Below, piece by piece: positions 16,980 to 25,730 of a stretch of DNA of 64,000 nt. The notes below the pieces were generated by a model. It did no database searches. It had not been told where the DNA came from and worked only from the letters and a program-made list of their open reading frames with translations. Position numbers and translations under genes: made by a program. Position 1 is the stretch's first letter, and each line of letters opens with the position of its first letter. The stretch spans positions 1-64,000 of the forward strand of contig JAFTJF010000001.1 in NCBI GenBank assembly GCA_017456555.1. Reading direction: 5' to 3'. Source of the DNA: Clostridia bacterium (GTDB taxonomy: Bacteria; Bacillota; Clostridia; TANB77; CAG-508).

Positions 16980-17507
16980 ATGAATACACCTAATAATAAA
17001 AGAAAAAAAGAATCTCAAGAAAAAATTGAAAGAACATTTTTACAATTAATTCAAAAAAAGAATGTTGAAGAAATTTCTGTATCTACTATTTGCGAAATTT
17101 CTGGTTTAAACCGTTCTACATTTTATGCTAACTATCTAGATATTTACGATTTAGTAGAGAAAGTTAAAGAAAGAATGGCTGATGAATTTGCTCAAATTCA
17201 AATATCAGAAAATTCAAAACAAGATCGTAATGGTTATTTAAATCTTTTTAAAACAATAAAAGAAAATCAAATTTTCTTTAAAACCTATTTTAAATTAGAG
17301 TCTATTTCAATAACTCCTGCAACAGGATTCCCTGTTGATTTAGCAGAAAAATATTATAATAATAAATATATAGATTACCACATAGAATTTTTTAGAGCTG
17401 GCTTAAATGCTATTATAAAAAAATGGCTTAATGGCGGATGTAAAGAATCTCCTGAAGAAATGTCTGAAATAATATATACTGAATATACAAAAAAGGATTT
17501 GTCTTAA
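16980..17507 (+). CDS. TetR-family transcriptional regulator
   Basis: A 175-residue regulator. The N-terminal DNA-binding domain (about 12-60) has the TetR pattern IERTFLQLIQKKNVEEISVSTICEISGLNRSTFYANY, where the usual FYxHF is FYANY. The C-terminal two thirds is a helical ligand or dimer domain with the TetR_C-type layout common in Firmicutes. AAAGGAG precedes the ATG. It is divergent from the two small charged-protein genes, and three copies of one palindrome sit at their promoters and between the genes, so it probably represses both. Its ligand is unknown. Confidence 0.85.
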   Translation: MNTPNNKRKKESQEKIERTFLQLIQKKNVEEISVSTICEISGLNRSTFYANYLDIYDLVEKVKERMADEFAQIQISENSKQDRNGYLNLFKTIKENQIFFKTYFKLESISITPATGFPVDLAEKYYNNKYIDYHIEFFRAGLNAIIKKWLNGGCKESPEEMSEIIYTEYTKKDLS

Positions 17508-17520
17508 AACAAATCCTTTT
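17491..17520. terminator. Bidirectional terminator between TetR and LysR genes
   Basis: 12-bp stem AAAAGGATTTGT (17491-17502) with ACAAATCCTTTT (17509-17520). The left arm lies inside the last codons of the TetR gene. T-rich on both strands, so it can also end the LysR operon coming the other way. Confidence 0.8.
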
Positions 17521-17610
17521 CTAATTATGTTTGATTGCAAAAAATCAATTTATATTCTAATTCTTTTTCAACTTATTAAGTTAGTTCATAATAATATAAT
17601 TTGTCTTTTA

Positions 17611-18513
17611 TTATTTCTCAAATCTTTTCTTAATTCTTTTTACTAATTCAAGTGTAGCTTTATTGCACATGTTTTTCTTTAATGTTGCAATAGAAGCAAT
17701 GTCTTTTTCATTGTCAGAGGTTACTTCTTTTATTACTACCGCTTCTCCACTTTCTATTATATCTCTAACATTTTCTATATTTGTATATCCAACACCTATA
17801 TCATTTAAAATCAATTGTTTTACCATATCAGCATTATAGATAGTATAGCTTGGTTTTAAATTAATATCATTTTCTTTACAAAATTTGTCTACACGATCAT
17901 TTGACGTTGGTAAATTTGGTAATATAATTTTGTGATTTTCTAAGTCTTTAATATCTTTAATTGGATTCTTTTCTAGATATTTCTTACTTGCAAACCAGCA
18001 ATAAGTTGGCACTGGTTTTAACTCTAGTATCTCTACATTAGAATATGTTTTTTTCATATGAGATAAATTTAATGCAACAATATCTAAATCTCCATTTGAT
18101 AACATTTGTAATGAATTTTCTGTTGAATAACTTATAATAGAAATTTCAATATTTGGATATTCTTTCATAAATTCAATTAATGTTGGCATAATCAAAACAT
18201 TCATCAATACATTTCCAGCACTAATTCTTATTTTGCCTTTTTCTAAATTATTATAGCTTGAAAACATATTTTCAGCATTATTCATTGTATCAATACTGTC
18301 TTTAACATATTCATATAAATTTTTTCCAACTTCAGTTAGTTCAACACCATTTTTATTTCTAAAAAATAAATTTCCATCTAAAATGTTTTCTAACTTTTGT
18401 ATTGATTGAGTAACAGCAGATTGTGATATATACATACTTTCAGCCGCTTTTGATATATTTTTATATTTAACCACTTCACAAAATACTCTATATAATTCCA
18501 AATTTGCGTTCAT
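17611..18513 (-). CDS. LysR-family transcriptional regulator
   Basis: A 300-residue regulator with the usual plan: winged helix-turn-helix at the N-terminus (AAESMYISQSAVTQSIQKLE, about 22-41, with the GKNLYEYV end near residue 70) and a two-lobed periplasmic-binding-like effector domain from about residue 90. It follows the SH3b surface protein gene by 28 bases and ends the seven-gene operon, so it may control that operon or a distant target. The effector is unknown. Confidence 0.9.
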   Translation of the reverse strand: MNANLELYRVFCEVVKYKNISKAAESMYISQSAVTQSIQKLENILDGNLFFRNKNGVELTEVGKNLYEYVKDSIDTMNNAENMFSSYNNLEKGKIRISAGNVLMNVLIMPTLIEFMKEYPNIEISIISYSTENSLQMLSNGDLDIVALNLSHMKKTYSNVEILELKPVPTYCWFASKKYLEKNPIKDIKDLENHKIILPNLPTSNDRVDKFCKENDINLKPSYTIYNADMVKQLILNDIGVGYTNIENVRDIIESGEAVVIKEVTSDNEKDIASIATLKKNMCNKATLELVKRIKKRFEK

Positions 18514-18541
18514 TCATTTCCTCCTACGAATTATATTGCTT

Positions 18542-19816
18542 TTATTTTTTCTTTCTATTTACTAAAGCAATTGTTACAAAGCTTGTCACTGCAATAGTTA
18601 CACCAAACATTGCACATATAATAACAATTTGTGTTGCAGAAACCATTGTTGAACTACCTTTATTCTCTTTTTGTTCTTCAGTAGCAACCTCGTTCATTAC
18701 AGTTTCCTCATTTTCTCTCTCAGTAACTGTATTTTCTGTAACTTCTTCGTTTTCTTCAATAACATCTTCTTCTATTTCTTCTGATTCTTGAGCAAGAATT
18801 GCATCGTTTGCATATTGAAGATAATCTTTATACACAGAACCATCTTCAATATAATATACCCAACCATTTACATTATTATATGAAGTATAAATCCATCCAG
18901 TAAATCTTATATCTTCTCCATAAAAATATTCTAATTTTGTTCCTACTGGAATATTGTCAATTAAAACTTCACCGTTTGTATTGGCTTCCTTATATAATTT
19001 TACTTCTGGATAATTTACTTCATATTCAAATGATTTCTTTTCTGTTTCAAGCCATGGAAAATTAACTGCACAATATCCATTTGATAAGTAACCAGAAACA
19101 CCTTCATATGTTACGTAGTATCCTTGACTCCAATCATCAATTTCTAAAAAATCTGTTATTATTGTATTTGCAGGAATTACAGCTACTGCTTTTCTATAAT
19201 CAGCCTCTTTATAAATTTTTGTAGCTCTTGGTGTTAATAACTTTTGATTTTCATAGTCTTTTCCATATCCAATAACGCCATTTAGTTCGCAAACCCATCC
19301 AGAAGTTCCTTCATATGTTACGAAAAACCAAGGTACTGCACTACCCATTTTTTCAGTTCTATATCCAGTTAATTCTTCACCTTTTGGGATAACAACTCCT
19401 GTTTTTTCATAACCATATGCTGGGCCTTCAGAAATTTCAACACCATCTTCTGATAATATAATAAGTTCTTCTTTATCTTCTTTTGAATATTTTACTTTTT
19501 CAGCTTCATCTTCTAATGGTGTTATATCATTTATACTTATTGTATAAAATTCATATTGTTCTTCTGCAAAAGAAAATGTTGCTGTACGTTCTTTAGTTTC
19601 CCAATTCTCTATTTCATAAGAAATTGTTATTGTTGTTCCGTAATCTAATTTTCCTGCTTCATTACCTTCACTATTATAGTATTTTGCTCCATTTACATTT
19701 GAAATACTTGCTTTATATGGTTCGATTTCTGGAGCTCCCATATCAGCAAAAACTGCTAGTTGTAATGATATTATTGCTAATATACAAACAACTGTGATTA
19801 ATAATGTTTTTTTCAT
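18542..19816 (-). CDS. Membrane-anchored surface protein with SH3b-like repeats
   Basis: A 424-residue exported protein: signal peptide (about 1-25), an N-terminal beta domain, three SH3b-like repeats (about 150-205, 210-265 and 270-340; each with GWV/GYL-type endings such as TSGWVCEL, VSGYLSNG and VNGWVYYI), an acidic Glu-rich linker (about 345-385) and a C-terminal helix followed by NRKKK. There is no LPxTG-like motif, so it stays anchored by its own helix. SH3b repeats bind cell-wall peptide or glycan. It follows a small membrane protein by 16 bases in an operon with transporters. Whether it senses or only binds the wall is unknown. Confidence 0.8.
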   Translation of the reverse strand: MKKTLLITVVCILAIISLQLAVFADMGAPEIEPYKASISNVNGAKYYNSEGNEAGKLDYGTTITISYEIENWETKERTATFSFAEEQYEFYTISINDITPLEDEAEKVKYSKEDKEELIILSEDGVEISEGPAYGYEKTGVVIPKGEELTGYRTEKMGSAVPWFFVTYEGTSGWVCELNGVIGYGKDYENQKLLTPRATKIYKEADYRKAVAVIPANTIITDFLEIDDWSQGYYVTYEGVSGYLSNGYCAVNFPWLETEKKSFEYEVNYPEVKLYKEANTNGEVLIDNIPVGTKLEYFYGEDIRFTGWIYTSYNNVNGWVYYIEDGSVYKDYLQYANDAILAQESEEIEEDVIEENEEVTENTVTERENEETVMNEVATEEQKENKGSSTMVSATQIVIICAMFGVTIAVTSFVTIALVNRKKK

Positions 19817-19832
19817 TTTCCCCTCCTAAAAA

Positions 19833-20186
19833 TTATATATTATTTATAAATTCGCCAATTATATAAGATGAAGAATTTAATATTAAAGACAAAATAAATG
19901 GATTTATCTTTTTAAAACTCAAATACTTTTTATAAATTATTCCTTCTACAAATAATGTCAAAATTTCTAATATTATTAAGCAAATTCTTCTTTCAAATAT
20001 TCCATATTTTATATTGAAATATACTGGAAAAGAAACTACAATTGGATTTGTCAAACAATTTACCAACACTACATTTAACAAATCTTTTTTATCTTTTACC
20101 TTAAGAATAATTGCCACAATAAGTTCTATTATAATTGTTAATATTAGACATTTTAACATTATAAAAGGTAAATTATTTAGAATCAT
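19833..20186 (-). CDS. Small polytopic membrane protein
   Basis: A 117-residue protein with four predicted helices and a NCLTNPIVV segment between helices one and two. Its ATG at 20186 lies inside the end of the preceding 46-residue ORF (14-base overlap), and the AAGGAG site is inside that ORF, which suggests coupled translation. No characterised family recognised. Position between an MFS transporter and an SH3b protein suggests an envelope role. Confidence 0.7.
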   Translation of the reverse strand: MILNNLPFIMLKCLILTIIIELIVAIILKVKDKKDLLNVVLVNCLTNPIVVSFPVYFNIKYGIFERRICLIILEILTLFVEGIIYKKYLSFKKINPFILSLILNSSSYIIGEFINNI

Positions 20187-20313
20187 TTTGTTTTTTTATC
20201 TCCTTTGCTACCAGTAAAATTGCAATTATTATCATAAAAATTATAATTCCTAAATAACTATAAAATAGCACAAGATTATGGTTTATAAATACCTTATTAA
20301 ATATCCACTTCAT
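20173..20313 (-). CDS. 46-residue single-helix membrane peptide, overlapped on both sides
   Basis: A short ORF of 47 codons including the stop. It starts at the ATG at 20313, which overlaps the end of the MFS gene, and ends at TAA 20173-20175 inside the start of the 117-residue membrane protein gene. GAGG lies six bases upstream of the ATG. The peptide has a basic start (MKWIFNKVF), one hydrophobic helix (about residues 15-36) and a basic tail (KEIKKQNDSK). It occupies almost all of the space between its two neighbours, which supports it being real. Function unknown; a partner of the adjacent membrane proteins is plausible. Confidence 0.62.
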   Translation of the reverse strand: MKWIFNKVFINHNLVLFYSYLGIIIFMIIIAILLVAKEIKKQNDSK

Positions 20314-21373
20314 TTTTTACCTCTTCTTTCTTGGCTAAAATAAATAACAATACAAATGTACACAACAAAGACATTGTTGCTATTAATCCAAAATTAAAAA
20401 TTTTATTTGTTATTTTTACAAAAAATATTGGTGCTGTTCCTAAAAATAAACCTATTGTTGTTAATCCAAAAGCAAGTCCCGGTGACTTTTTTAACACAGA
20501 TACTAAAATAGCAAGAGTAATTGACATTGTCATACTAAAAAACATTACTCCTATTAATGAAATTATCATTATATTTTCACCAATAAGTAAAAATGGTATT
20601 GCAGCTAAAGTACTAATTACTGCTATTTTTCTTATTCCAAATGCATCTGATAAAATTCCGCCAAGAGCTTTTCCAAATCCCATTGTGAAATAAAGTATTA
20701 CTGTTTGAATTACAGTTTTATTCCAAGAAGTTGGAAGTCCGTATCCAATATATCCTCTTATTATTACAACAAATACTGCTAGTAAAATTACTATCATTGG
20801 ACTCAACGTTTTATTTGCATAATTAAAATTATCACAATTATCATTTTCATTTTCATATGTAGTCGCAAGCAATATAAATGGTATCATTGTTAAAACTAAA
20901 AACAATATTCCCCAATATGGAACTATAGAAGTTGCTAACAATTTTCCTAAAATAACCCCAAAAGAACCACCTGCAACAAATATTGCACTATGAGATAACA
21001 TTCCTCCTGAAGTTTTTAATGTAACTTCAGCTCCATTTATATGAATGCAAGCATTTCCTAAACAAAGTATTATTAATGATACATATAAATTTATACCTAT
21101 ACCAAATTGCAAAATATATGAAATAAAAATTAGCACTGTACCTATTAAGCTAAAATTAATTTTAGGAAATTTATCACTTATGTATCCAATTAAAGCTTGT
21201 GGCACAAATGCCATTCCGTCATAAATAAATGGAATTAGCCAAACAAATCTCCAATTGTTTGTAACTTTTACTAAAAAATAAAAACAAGCAATTTCTGTAA
21301 TTAAATGTATATATGAATATAAGTAACCTGTAACTATGTTTTTAGATTTTAAAACACTAATAACATTTTTCAT
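20297..21373 (-). CDS. MFS-type transporter
   Basis: A 358-residue membrane protein with about eleven to twelve helices and the two-bundle pattern of the major facilitator superfamily. GYISDKFPK fits the loop 2-3 motif (G-x-x-x-D-x-x-x), and GGILSDAFGIRK fits the equivalent in the second half. It is at the short end for the family. It starts eight bases after the CaCA antiporter, overlaps the start of the 46-residue ORF, and is followed by two small membrane protein genes and a wall-binding protein. The substrate is unknown. Confidence 0.82.
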   Translation of the reverse strand: MKNVISVLKSKNIVTGYLYSYIHLITEIACFYFLVKVTNNWRFVWLIPFIYDGMAFVPQALIGYISDKFPKINFSLIGTVLIFISYILQFGIGINLYVSLIILCLGNACIHINGAEVTLKTSGGMLSHSAIFVAGGSFGVILGKLLATSIVPYWGILFLVLTMIPFILLATTYENENDNCDNFNYANKTLSPMIVILLAVFVVIIRGYIGYGLPTSWNKTVIQTVILYFTMGFGKALGGILSDAFGIRKIAVISTLAAIPFLLIGENIMIISLIGVMFFSMTMSITLAILVSVLKKSPGLAFGLTTIGLFLGTAPIFFVKITNKIFNFGLIATMSLLCTFVLLFILAKKEEVKNEVDI

Positions 21374-21381
21374 ATTTTCTC

Positions 21382-22365
21382 CTATCCAACAAACATACTT
21401 ATCATATAAGCAACATATGCAACTAAATACATTGCTCCATTTCTTTTGCTCATCATATTTTTTGGTGGAATATATTGGAATAAAAATAACATTATTCCAG
21501 CAGCAAGCATTATTGCTATATCCAAATTATATTCAAAATTAAATGTTATTGGATGTATTAATGAAGATACCCCAATTATTAATGTCATATTAAATATGTT
21601 AGAACCTATGATATTTCCAACTGAAATATCACTATTTCCTTTTAATGCTGCAATAACACTTGTTACTAATTCTGGTAAACTAGTTCCAATCGCAATTATT
21701 GTTAAACTAATTATCTTTTCACTAATATTAAAATATTCAGCAATTATTGTTGCATTATCAACTATAAAATCTCCACCAAATTTTAAAGCAACAATTCCTA
21801 TAAGTATTTGAAAAATATTTTTCCAAACAGCACCTGGTACTTTTTCTTTTGCAGCTTTTTCTGTAGCATCATCTTCATCTATTGGTGCTTCTTCATCATA
21901 TTTTTCACCCTTGATTCCCATTGCTACAGTGTAACCTATAAATCCTGCAAACAATAATATTAATATTACAGCTTCTGGTCTTGTTATTTTACCCCCAGAA
22001 TTACAAAACACACCAAATATAAGAGTATATGCTATACATAGTGGTACCTCGATATATCTAGTTTCCTTTTTTAATTTTAATCTTCTAATTGATGCTGATA
22101 TTCCAAGTATTAACAAAAAATTACAAATATTACTTCCAATTACATTTCCAAGTGACATATCTGAATAACCTTTTGTTGCTGAATTTAAGCTTACTAATAA
22201 TTCTGGTAATGAAGTTCCTATTGAAACAATTGTTAATCCGATAACTATTTCTGGTATGTGAAATCTTTTGGCGATATCACTTGAACCATCAACTAAAAAA
22301 TCCGCCCCTTTAATTAATAATACAAAACCAACAATAATCAAAATTACTGGTAATAATATTTCCAT
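21382..22365 (-). CDS. Calcium/sodium antiporter (CaCA family, YrbG-like)
   Basis: A 327-residue protein of ten helices built from two inverted halves. The alpha repeats are clear: SIGTSLPELLVSL (about 51-63) and AIGTSLPELVTSVIAALKG (about 225-243), each followed by GNVIGSNICN or GNIIGSNIFN, the ion-binding blocks. It exchanges Ca2+ for Na+ or H+. An acidic loop (EEAPIDEDD, about 158-166) separates the halves. AGGAGG-like site before the ATG. Confidence 0.93.
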   Translation of the reverse strand: MEILLPVILIIVGFVLLIKGADFLVDGSSDIAKRFHIPEIVIGLTIVSIGTSLPELLVSLNSATKGYSDMSLGNVIGSNICNFLLILGISASIRRLKLKKETRYIEVPLCIAYTLIFGVFCNSGGKITRPEAVILILLFAGFIGYTVAMGIKGEKYDEEAPIDEDDATEKAAKEKVPGAVWKNIFQILIGIVALKFGGDFIVDNATIIAEYFNISEKIISLTIIAIGTSLPELVTSVIAALKGNSDISVGNIIGSNIFNMTLIIGVSSLIHPITFNFEYNLDIAIMLAAGIMLFLFQYIPPKNMMSKRNGAMYLVAYVAYMISMFVG

Positions 22366-22403
22366 AATTCCTCCGCTTATATATTTAAAAAATCATAATA
22401 TTC

Positions 22404-22970
22404 TTATAAAACTTTCATTTCTTCTTCAATTTTGTCTTCTGATTCTCTCATTGCCAAAATTGTTTTTTCAAATAAATCATTTAATTCCCAACCAAGTTGT
22501 TCTGCACCTTTTGAAATAGTATCTCTAGAGCAACCTGCCGCAAATTTTTTATCTTTAAATTTTTTCTTTAAACTTGAAACTTCCATGTCTTTTGTACTTT
22601 GAGATGGTCTCATTTTTGCTGCTGCCCAAATAAGACCTGTTAGCTCATCAACAGCAAATAATATTTTTTCCATTTCATGTTCTGGTTTTACATCAGAACA
22701 AATTCCATACCCATGACTACATATTGCATGTACCATTTCTGGACTTGCACTTATTTCAGCTAATAATTCAGGTGCTTTTTTGCAATGTTCATCTGGATAT
22801 TTTTCGTAATCAACATCATGCAATAATCCTACTAATCCCCAAAATTCCTCGTCTTCTCCATTTTCTTTTGCAAAATATTTCATAACTTGTTCAACTGTTA
22901 CAGCATGTCTTATATGAAATTCTTCATTATTATATTTTTTTAACAATTTAACTGCTTCTTCTCTATTCAT
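22404..22970 (-). CDS. HD-domain hydrolase
   Basis: A 188-residue protein with HDIG-like metal residues: HAVTVEQ (H22 region), LLHDVDYEKYPDEH (HD pair near residue 50) and a later AVDELTGL. Such proteins hydrolyse phosphate esters of nucleotides or related compounds. The substrate is unknown. It is the first gene of the operon that continues with the CaCA antiporter (38-base gap). AAGGAG before the ATG. Confidence 0.8.
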   Translation of the reverse strand: MNREEAVKLLKKYNNEEFHIRHAVTVEQVMKYFAKENGEDEEFWGLVGLLHDVDYEKYPDEHCKKAPELLAEISASPEMVHAICSHGYGICSDVKPEHEMEKILFAVDELTGLIWAAAKMRPSQSTKDMEVSSLKKKFKDKKFAAGCSRDTISKGAEQLGWELNDLFEKTILAMRESEDKIEEEMKVL

Positions 22971-23042
22971 AAAATCACTCCTTATCTATAATGTTTGTAT
23001 TTTATCAAAAATATTTTTTTTAGTAAATATAAAATTAATAAG

Positions 23043-23063
23043 AGCAAGGTTTTATTCCTTGCT
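23043..23063 (-). terminator. Hairpin terminator after the PstS-like pair
   Basis: Stem AGCAAGG (23043-23049) with CCTTGCT (23057-23063), weakly T-rich on the minus strand. Confidence 0.55.
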
Positions 23064-23070
23064 ATAATAT

Positions 23071-23538
23071 TTATTTTGATATATTTAATTTAGCTGCATA
23101 CCAAACGTCACCTTTGTCTGATTTCAAATCAATTTGAACTATATATTCTCCTTCCATATTTGGAACAATTATATAATTTTCTTCCGAGTTGCTTTCTATT
23201 GCAAATCCTGCAACAGTTCCTTCATGAATTAATAAAATTCGTGCACTTGATGAAGTCCAATCACAATCTGTAAAAATAATTTTTTCATTTTGTTTTACAT
23301 TTAATGTTTTTAAATTTTCCATATCTTGAGCAGGAATAGAATCAGCCACAACATTCATACCTTTATCTTCCCAAGAATATGTTCCTGTATTCATTTTTAT
23401 ATTTTCTTCTGAATTTTCTTTACTTAAATATAAATCTTCTGGTTTTATTTCAACATTACTATAATAAATTTTTCTTCCTATAAGTAATAAAACAATAACC
23501 ACTAAAATTATAAGTATAATTTTCACTGATTTTTTCAT
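23071..23538 (-). CDS. Membrane-anchored extracellular protein of unknown function
   Basis: A 155-residue protein with one N-terminal helix (about 5-22) and an extracellular beta-rich domain; no lipobox seen. It lies 12 bases after the PstS-like gene, with AGGAGG before its ATG, so the two are probably made together. I recognise no domain. It may be a partner or receptor of the PstS-like domain; this is inference from the pairing only. Confidence 0.65.
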   Translation of the reverse strand: MKKSVKIILIILVVIVLLLIGRKIYYSNVEIKPEDLYLSKENSEENIKMNTGTYSWEDKGMNVVADSIPAQDMENLKTLNVKQNEKIIFTDCDWTSSSARILLIHEGTVAGFAIESNSEENYIIVPNMEGEYIVQIDLKSDKGDVWYAAKLNISK

Positions 23539-23550
23539 ATATTCCTCCTA

Positions 23551-24738
23551 CTATTTTATTCCTACATATCCTGTTTTTTCAATTATTTCTTGTCCTTCTT
23601 TTGATAAAATCCAGTCCAAAAGTTTTTGTACATTTTCATTATCGTTATTTTTATAAGTTACAGCATATAAATAACTTGTTATTGGATAATTTCCTTTTTT
23701 AATATTTTCAAGATTTGGTTCTATTCCATCTATTTTTAAAATTTTCACATTAGGATTTTTTATAATACCTTCCATATAATATCTGAATGAAAATCCTATT
23801 GAGTTTGTTTTATTTTTATAATCAGAAACTTGATCTATAATTCCTACCATAAAATCATTTACTTGTTCTGTTGGTGCTTCCATTATTGGTGTGCCGTCCA
23901 TAAATCTTTTTAACATGCTTTGACTTCCGCTACCTTCATTTCTTTGAAAAGCAACAATTTCTTCATCATTTCCACCAACTTCTTTCCAATTTGTAATTTC
24001 GCCAGAATAAATTTTCTTAATTTGTTCTGTAGTCAAACTTTCAACTGGATTATCTTTGTGTACGAAAAAGACAAAAGCGTCTTTCCCAATTTCTGTATAT
24101 ACAAATTCAGTTCCTTGCTCTTTTGCAAATTCAACTTGATCGTCAGATGGAAATCCTCCCAAAAACATATCTGTCTCTTTTTGTGCAAGAAGAAAATAAC
24201 CTCTTACAGTATTATTGTATTCGAAAACACCATCATTTAATTCAACTGTATTTGGATATACGGCGTTTACAAATGCTGAATATACAGGAAATACTGCAGC
24301 AGCACCATCTATTATTGGCAAATCATCTTTTAATTTCAAACTTGCTTCATTTTCTAATTTCACAATTTTAGTTTCGTCTACAAACGGTAAATATTCTTCA
24401 CAATTAATGTTAACATTTGTTTTTATTGTTATGCTTTCTTCATATTTGTTTATTCCAATGTTAATTCCTAAAACTATAAGGAATAGTAAAAGAAATATTA
24501 CCCATCTTTTTAAATCTCTTTTTTTATTTTTTGAATATATTAAAAATAGCAATAAACTTGGTAATAAAATAGCACTCCATATAGTTGATACTATATTAAT
24601 ATCGGAAGACGCTAGAATTAGTAACAAATATATCCCAACTATATAACTTGCAAATAAAGCTCCTGCCGTTAAAATTAATTTAAATATTATTTTTCCAATA
24701 TTTTTAAGATTACTTTTATTTTCTTTTTCATTATCCAT
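23551..24738 (-). CDS. Membrane-tethered PstS-like phosphate-binding protein
   Basis: A 395-residue protein: three hydrophobic helices in the first 110 residues, then a full PstS-like solute-binding domain. Recognisable blocks include VFFVHKDNPVESLTTEQIKK, YSGEITNWKEVGG and RNEGSGSQSM, the phosphate-contacting Ser/Arg region of PstS. I place the start at ATG 24738 because GGAG lies eight bases upstream; a longer reading to 24765 is less likely. It is tethered by helices instead of a lipidated cysteine, and no pstCAB permease genes are next to it, so it could sense phosphate or scavenge it rather than feed an adjacent transporter. Confidence 0.82.
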   Translation of the reverse strand: MDNEKENKSNLKNIGKIIFKLILTAGALFASYIVGIYLLLILASSDINIVSTIWSAILLPSLLLFLIYSKNKKRDLKRWVIFLLLFLIVLGINIGINKYEESITIKTNVNINCEEYLPFVDETKIVKLENEASLKLKDDLPIIDGAAAVFPVYSAFVNAVYPNTVELNDGVFEYNNTVRGYFLLAQKETDMFLGGFPSDDQVEFAKEQGTEFVYTEIGKDAFVFFVHKDNPVESLTTEQIKKIYSGEITNWKEVGGNDEEIVAFQRNEGSGSQSMLKRFMDGTPIMEAPTEQVNDFMVGIIDQVSDYKNKTNSIGFSFRYYMEGIIKNPNVKILKIDGIEPNLENIKKGNYPITSYLYAVTYKNNDNENVQKLLDWILSKEGQEIIEKTGYVGIK

Positions 24739-24906
24739 AACTTTTTCTCCATATATTTTATACACTAATTATACCTTTAAATTTATTTTCAAATCAATAA
24801 TATTTAGGATTTATTTTTATATTTCTATAAGCATAATTTTATATATCTAATATAGATTATCCAATTACGCAATATAAGCAAACATCTTTTTTTACTTATA
24901 GCAAAA

Positions 24907-24950
24907 AACACCAATATTTAGATTTTTATTTTATCTAAATATTAGCGTTT
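24907..24950 (-). terminator. Intrinsic terminator after the YgjV-like gene
   Basis: Stem AATATTTAGAT (24913-24923) with ATCTAAATATT (24933-24943), extended by AAACGC/GTGTTT. On the minus strand it is followed by TTTTTTGC. Confidence 0.8.
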
Positions 24951-25001
24951 TATATTTTATAGTTTCTCTATTTAATTAATAACATTATTTTTCAAGTCAC
25001 T

Positions 25002-25616
25002 CTATACGCCCATCTCTTGAGCCACTTCGTTATTCATTGCTCCTAATAATTTTATTTTTTCCGTAGTAGTTCCATTATTTTCTTCTTTACTATTTGAAAT
25101 ATATCCTACTGTTGAACATACAAGAACAACACATTGTAAAATTACTCCAAATACTGATTTTATATAAATGCTATCCAATATAACTAGAAGAGTTACTGGA
25201 ATTCCCATAAATCTATACAATTTATTATTTTTTTGCCAAATTGAATAAGTATAAAGCATAGAACCAGTTGCATATAATAAACTCCAAAAGCCATTAAATG
25301 TAAGTGCAATTGACACAAAAGAAATTCCATATATCATAGCTAAAATCGCATAATCTTTTTTGGTAATTCTATCACTTTTTCCATTTATTTTTTGATCAAT
25401 TATAAAAACAATATCTCTAAAAATTGATATTGCGCACATAGCAGAACTTGTATATGCCTCCAATAAAATAAATGCTATTGAATTTAAAAAATTTGATATA
25501 AAGCTAAATGCTAAAATTAATTTTCTGTTTTTTACACAATATGTTAATGATAAGAAAATATAAACAAATATTGTAACAATTTGTGATGCTATATATTGAT
25601 TGCTTAAGTTTTCCAA
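25002..25616 (-). CDS. YgjV-family membrane protein
   Basis: A 204-residue polytopic protein of six or seven helices. The pattern of short helices with ISIFRDIVFII and a C-terminal soluble tail fits the YgjV inner-membrane family, which has no known biochemical role. The start is TTG (25616) with GGAG seven bases upstream. Single gene with its own terminator. Confidence 0.7.
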   Translation of the reverse strand: MENLSNQYIASQIVTIFVYIFLSLTYCVKNRKLILAFSFISNFLNSIAFILLEAYTSSAMCAISIFRDIVFIIDQKINGKSDRITKKDYAILAMIYGISFVSIALTFNGFWSLLYATGSMLYTYSIWQKNNKLYRFMGIPVTLLVILDSIYIKSVFGVILQCVVLVCSTVGYISNSKEENNGTTTEKIKLLGAMNNEVAQEMGV

Positions 25617-25701
25617 AATAAATCTCCTTTATAATGTATTTGCAAATTTATTTTTCAAAAATTTGCCGACGCATTTCGTACTATATCATTTAGATAAAAA
25701 T

Positions 25702-25730
25702 AAAGCAAGTGATTTTTATTCACTTGCTTT
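25702..25730 (-). terminator. Terminator overlapping the end of coaW
   Basis: Stem AAAGCAAGTGA (25702-25712) with TCACTTGCTTT (25720-25730); the right arm covers the last codons. T-rich on the minus strand. Confidence 0.78.
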
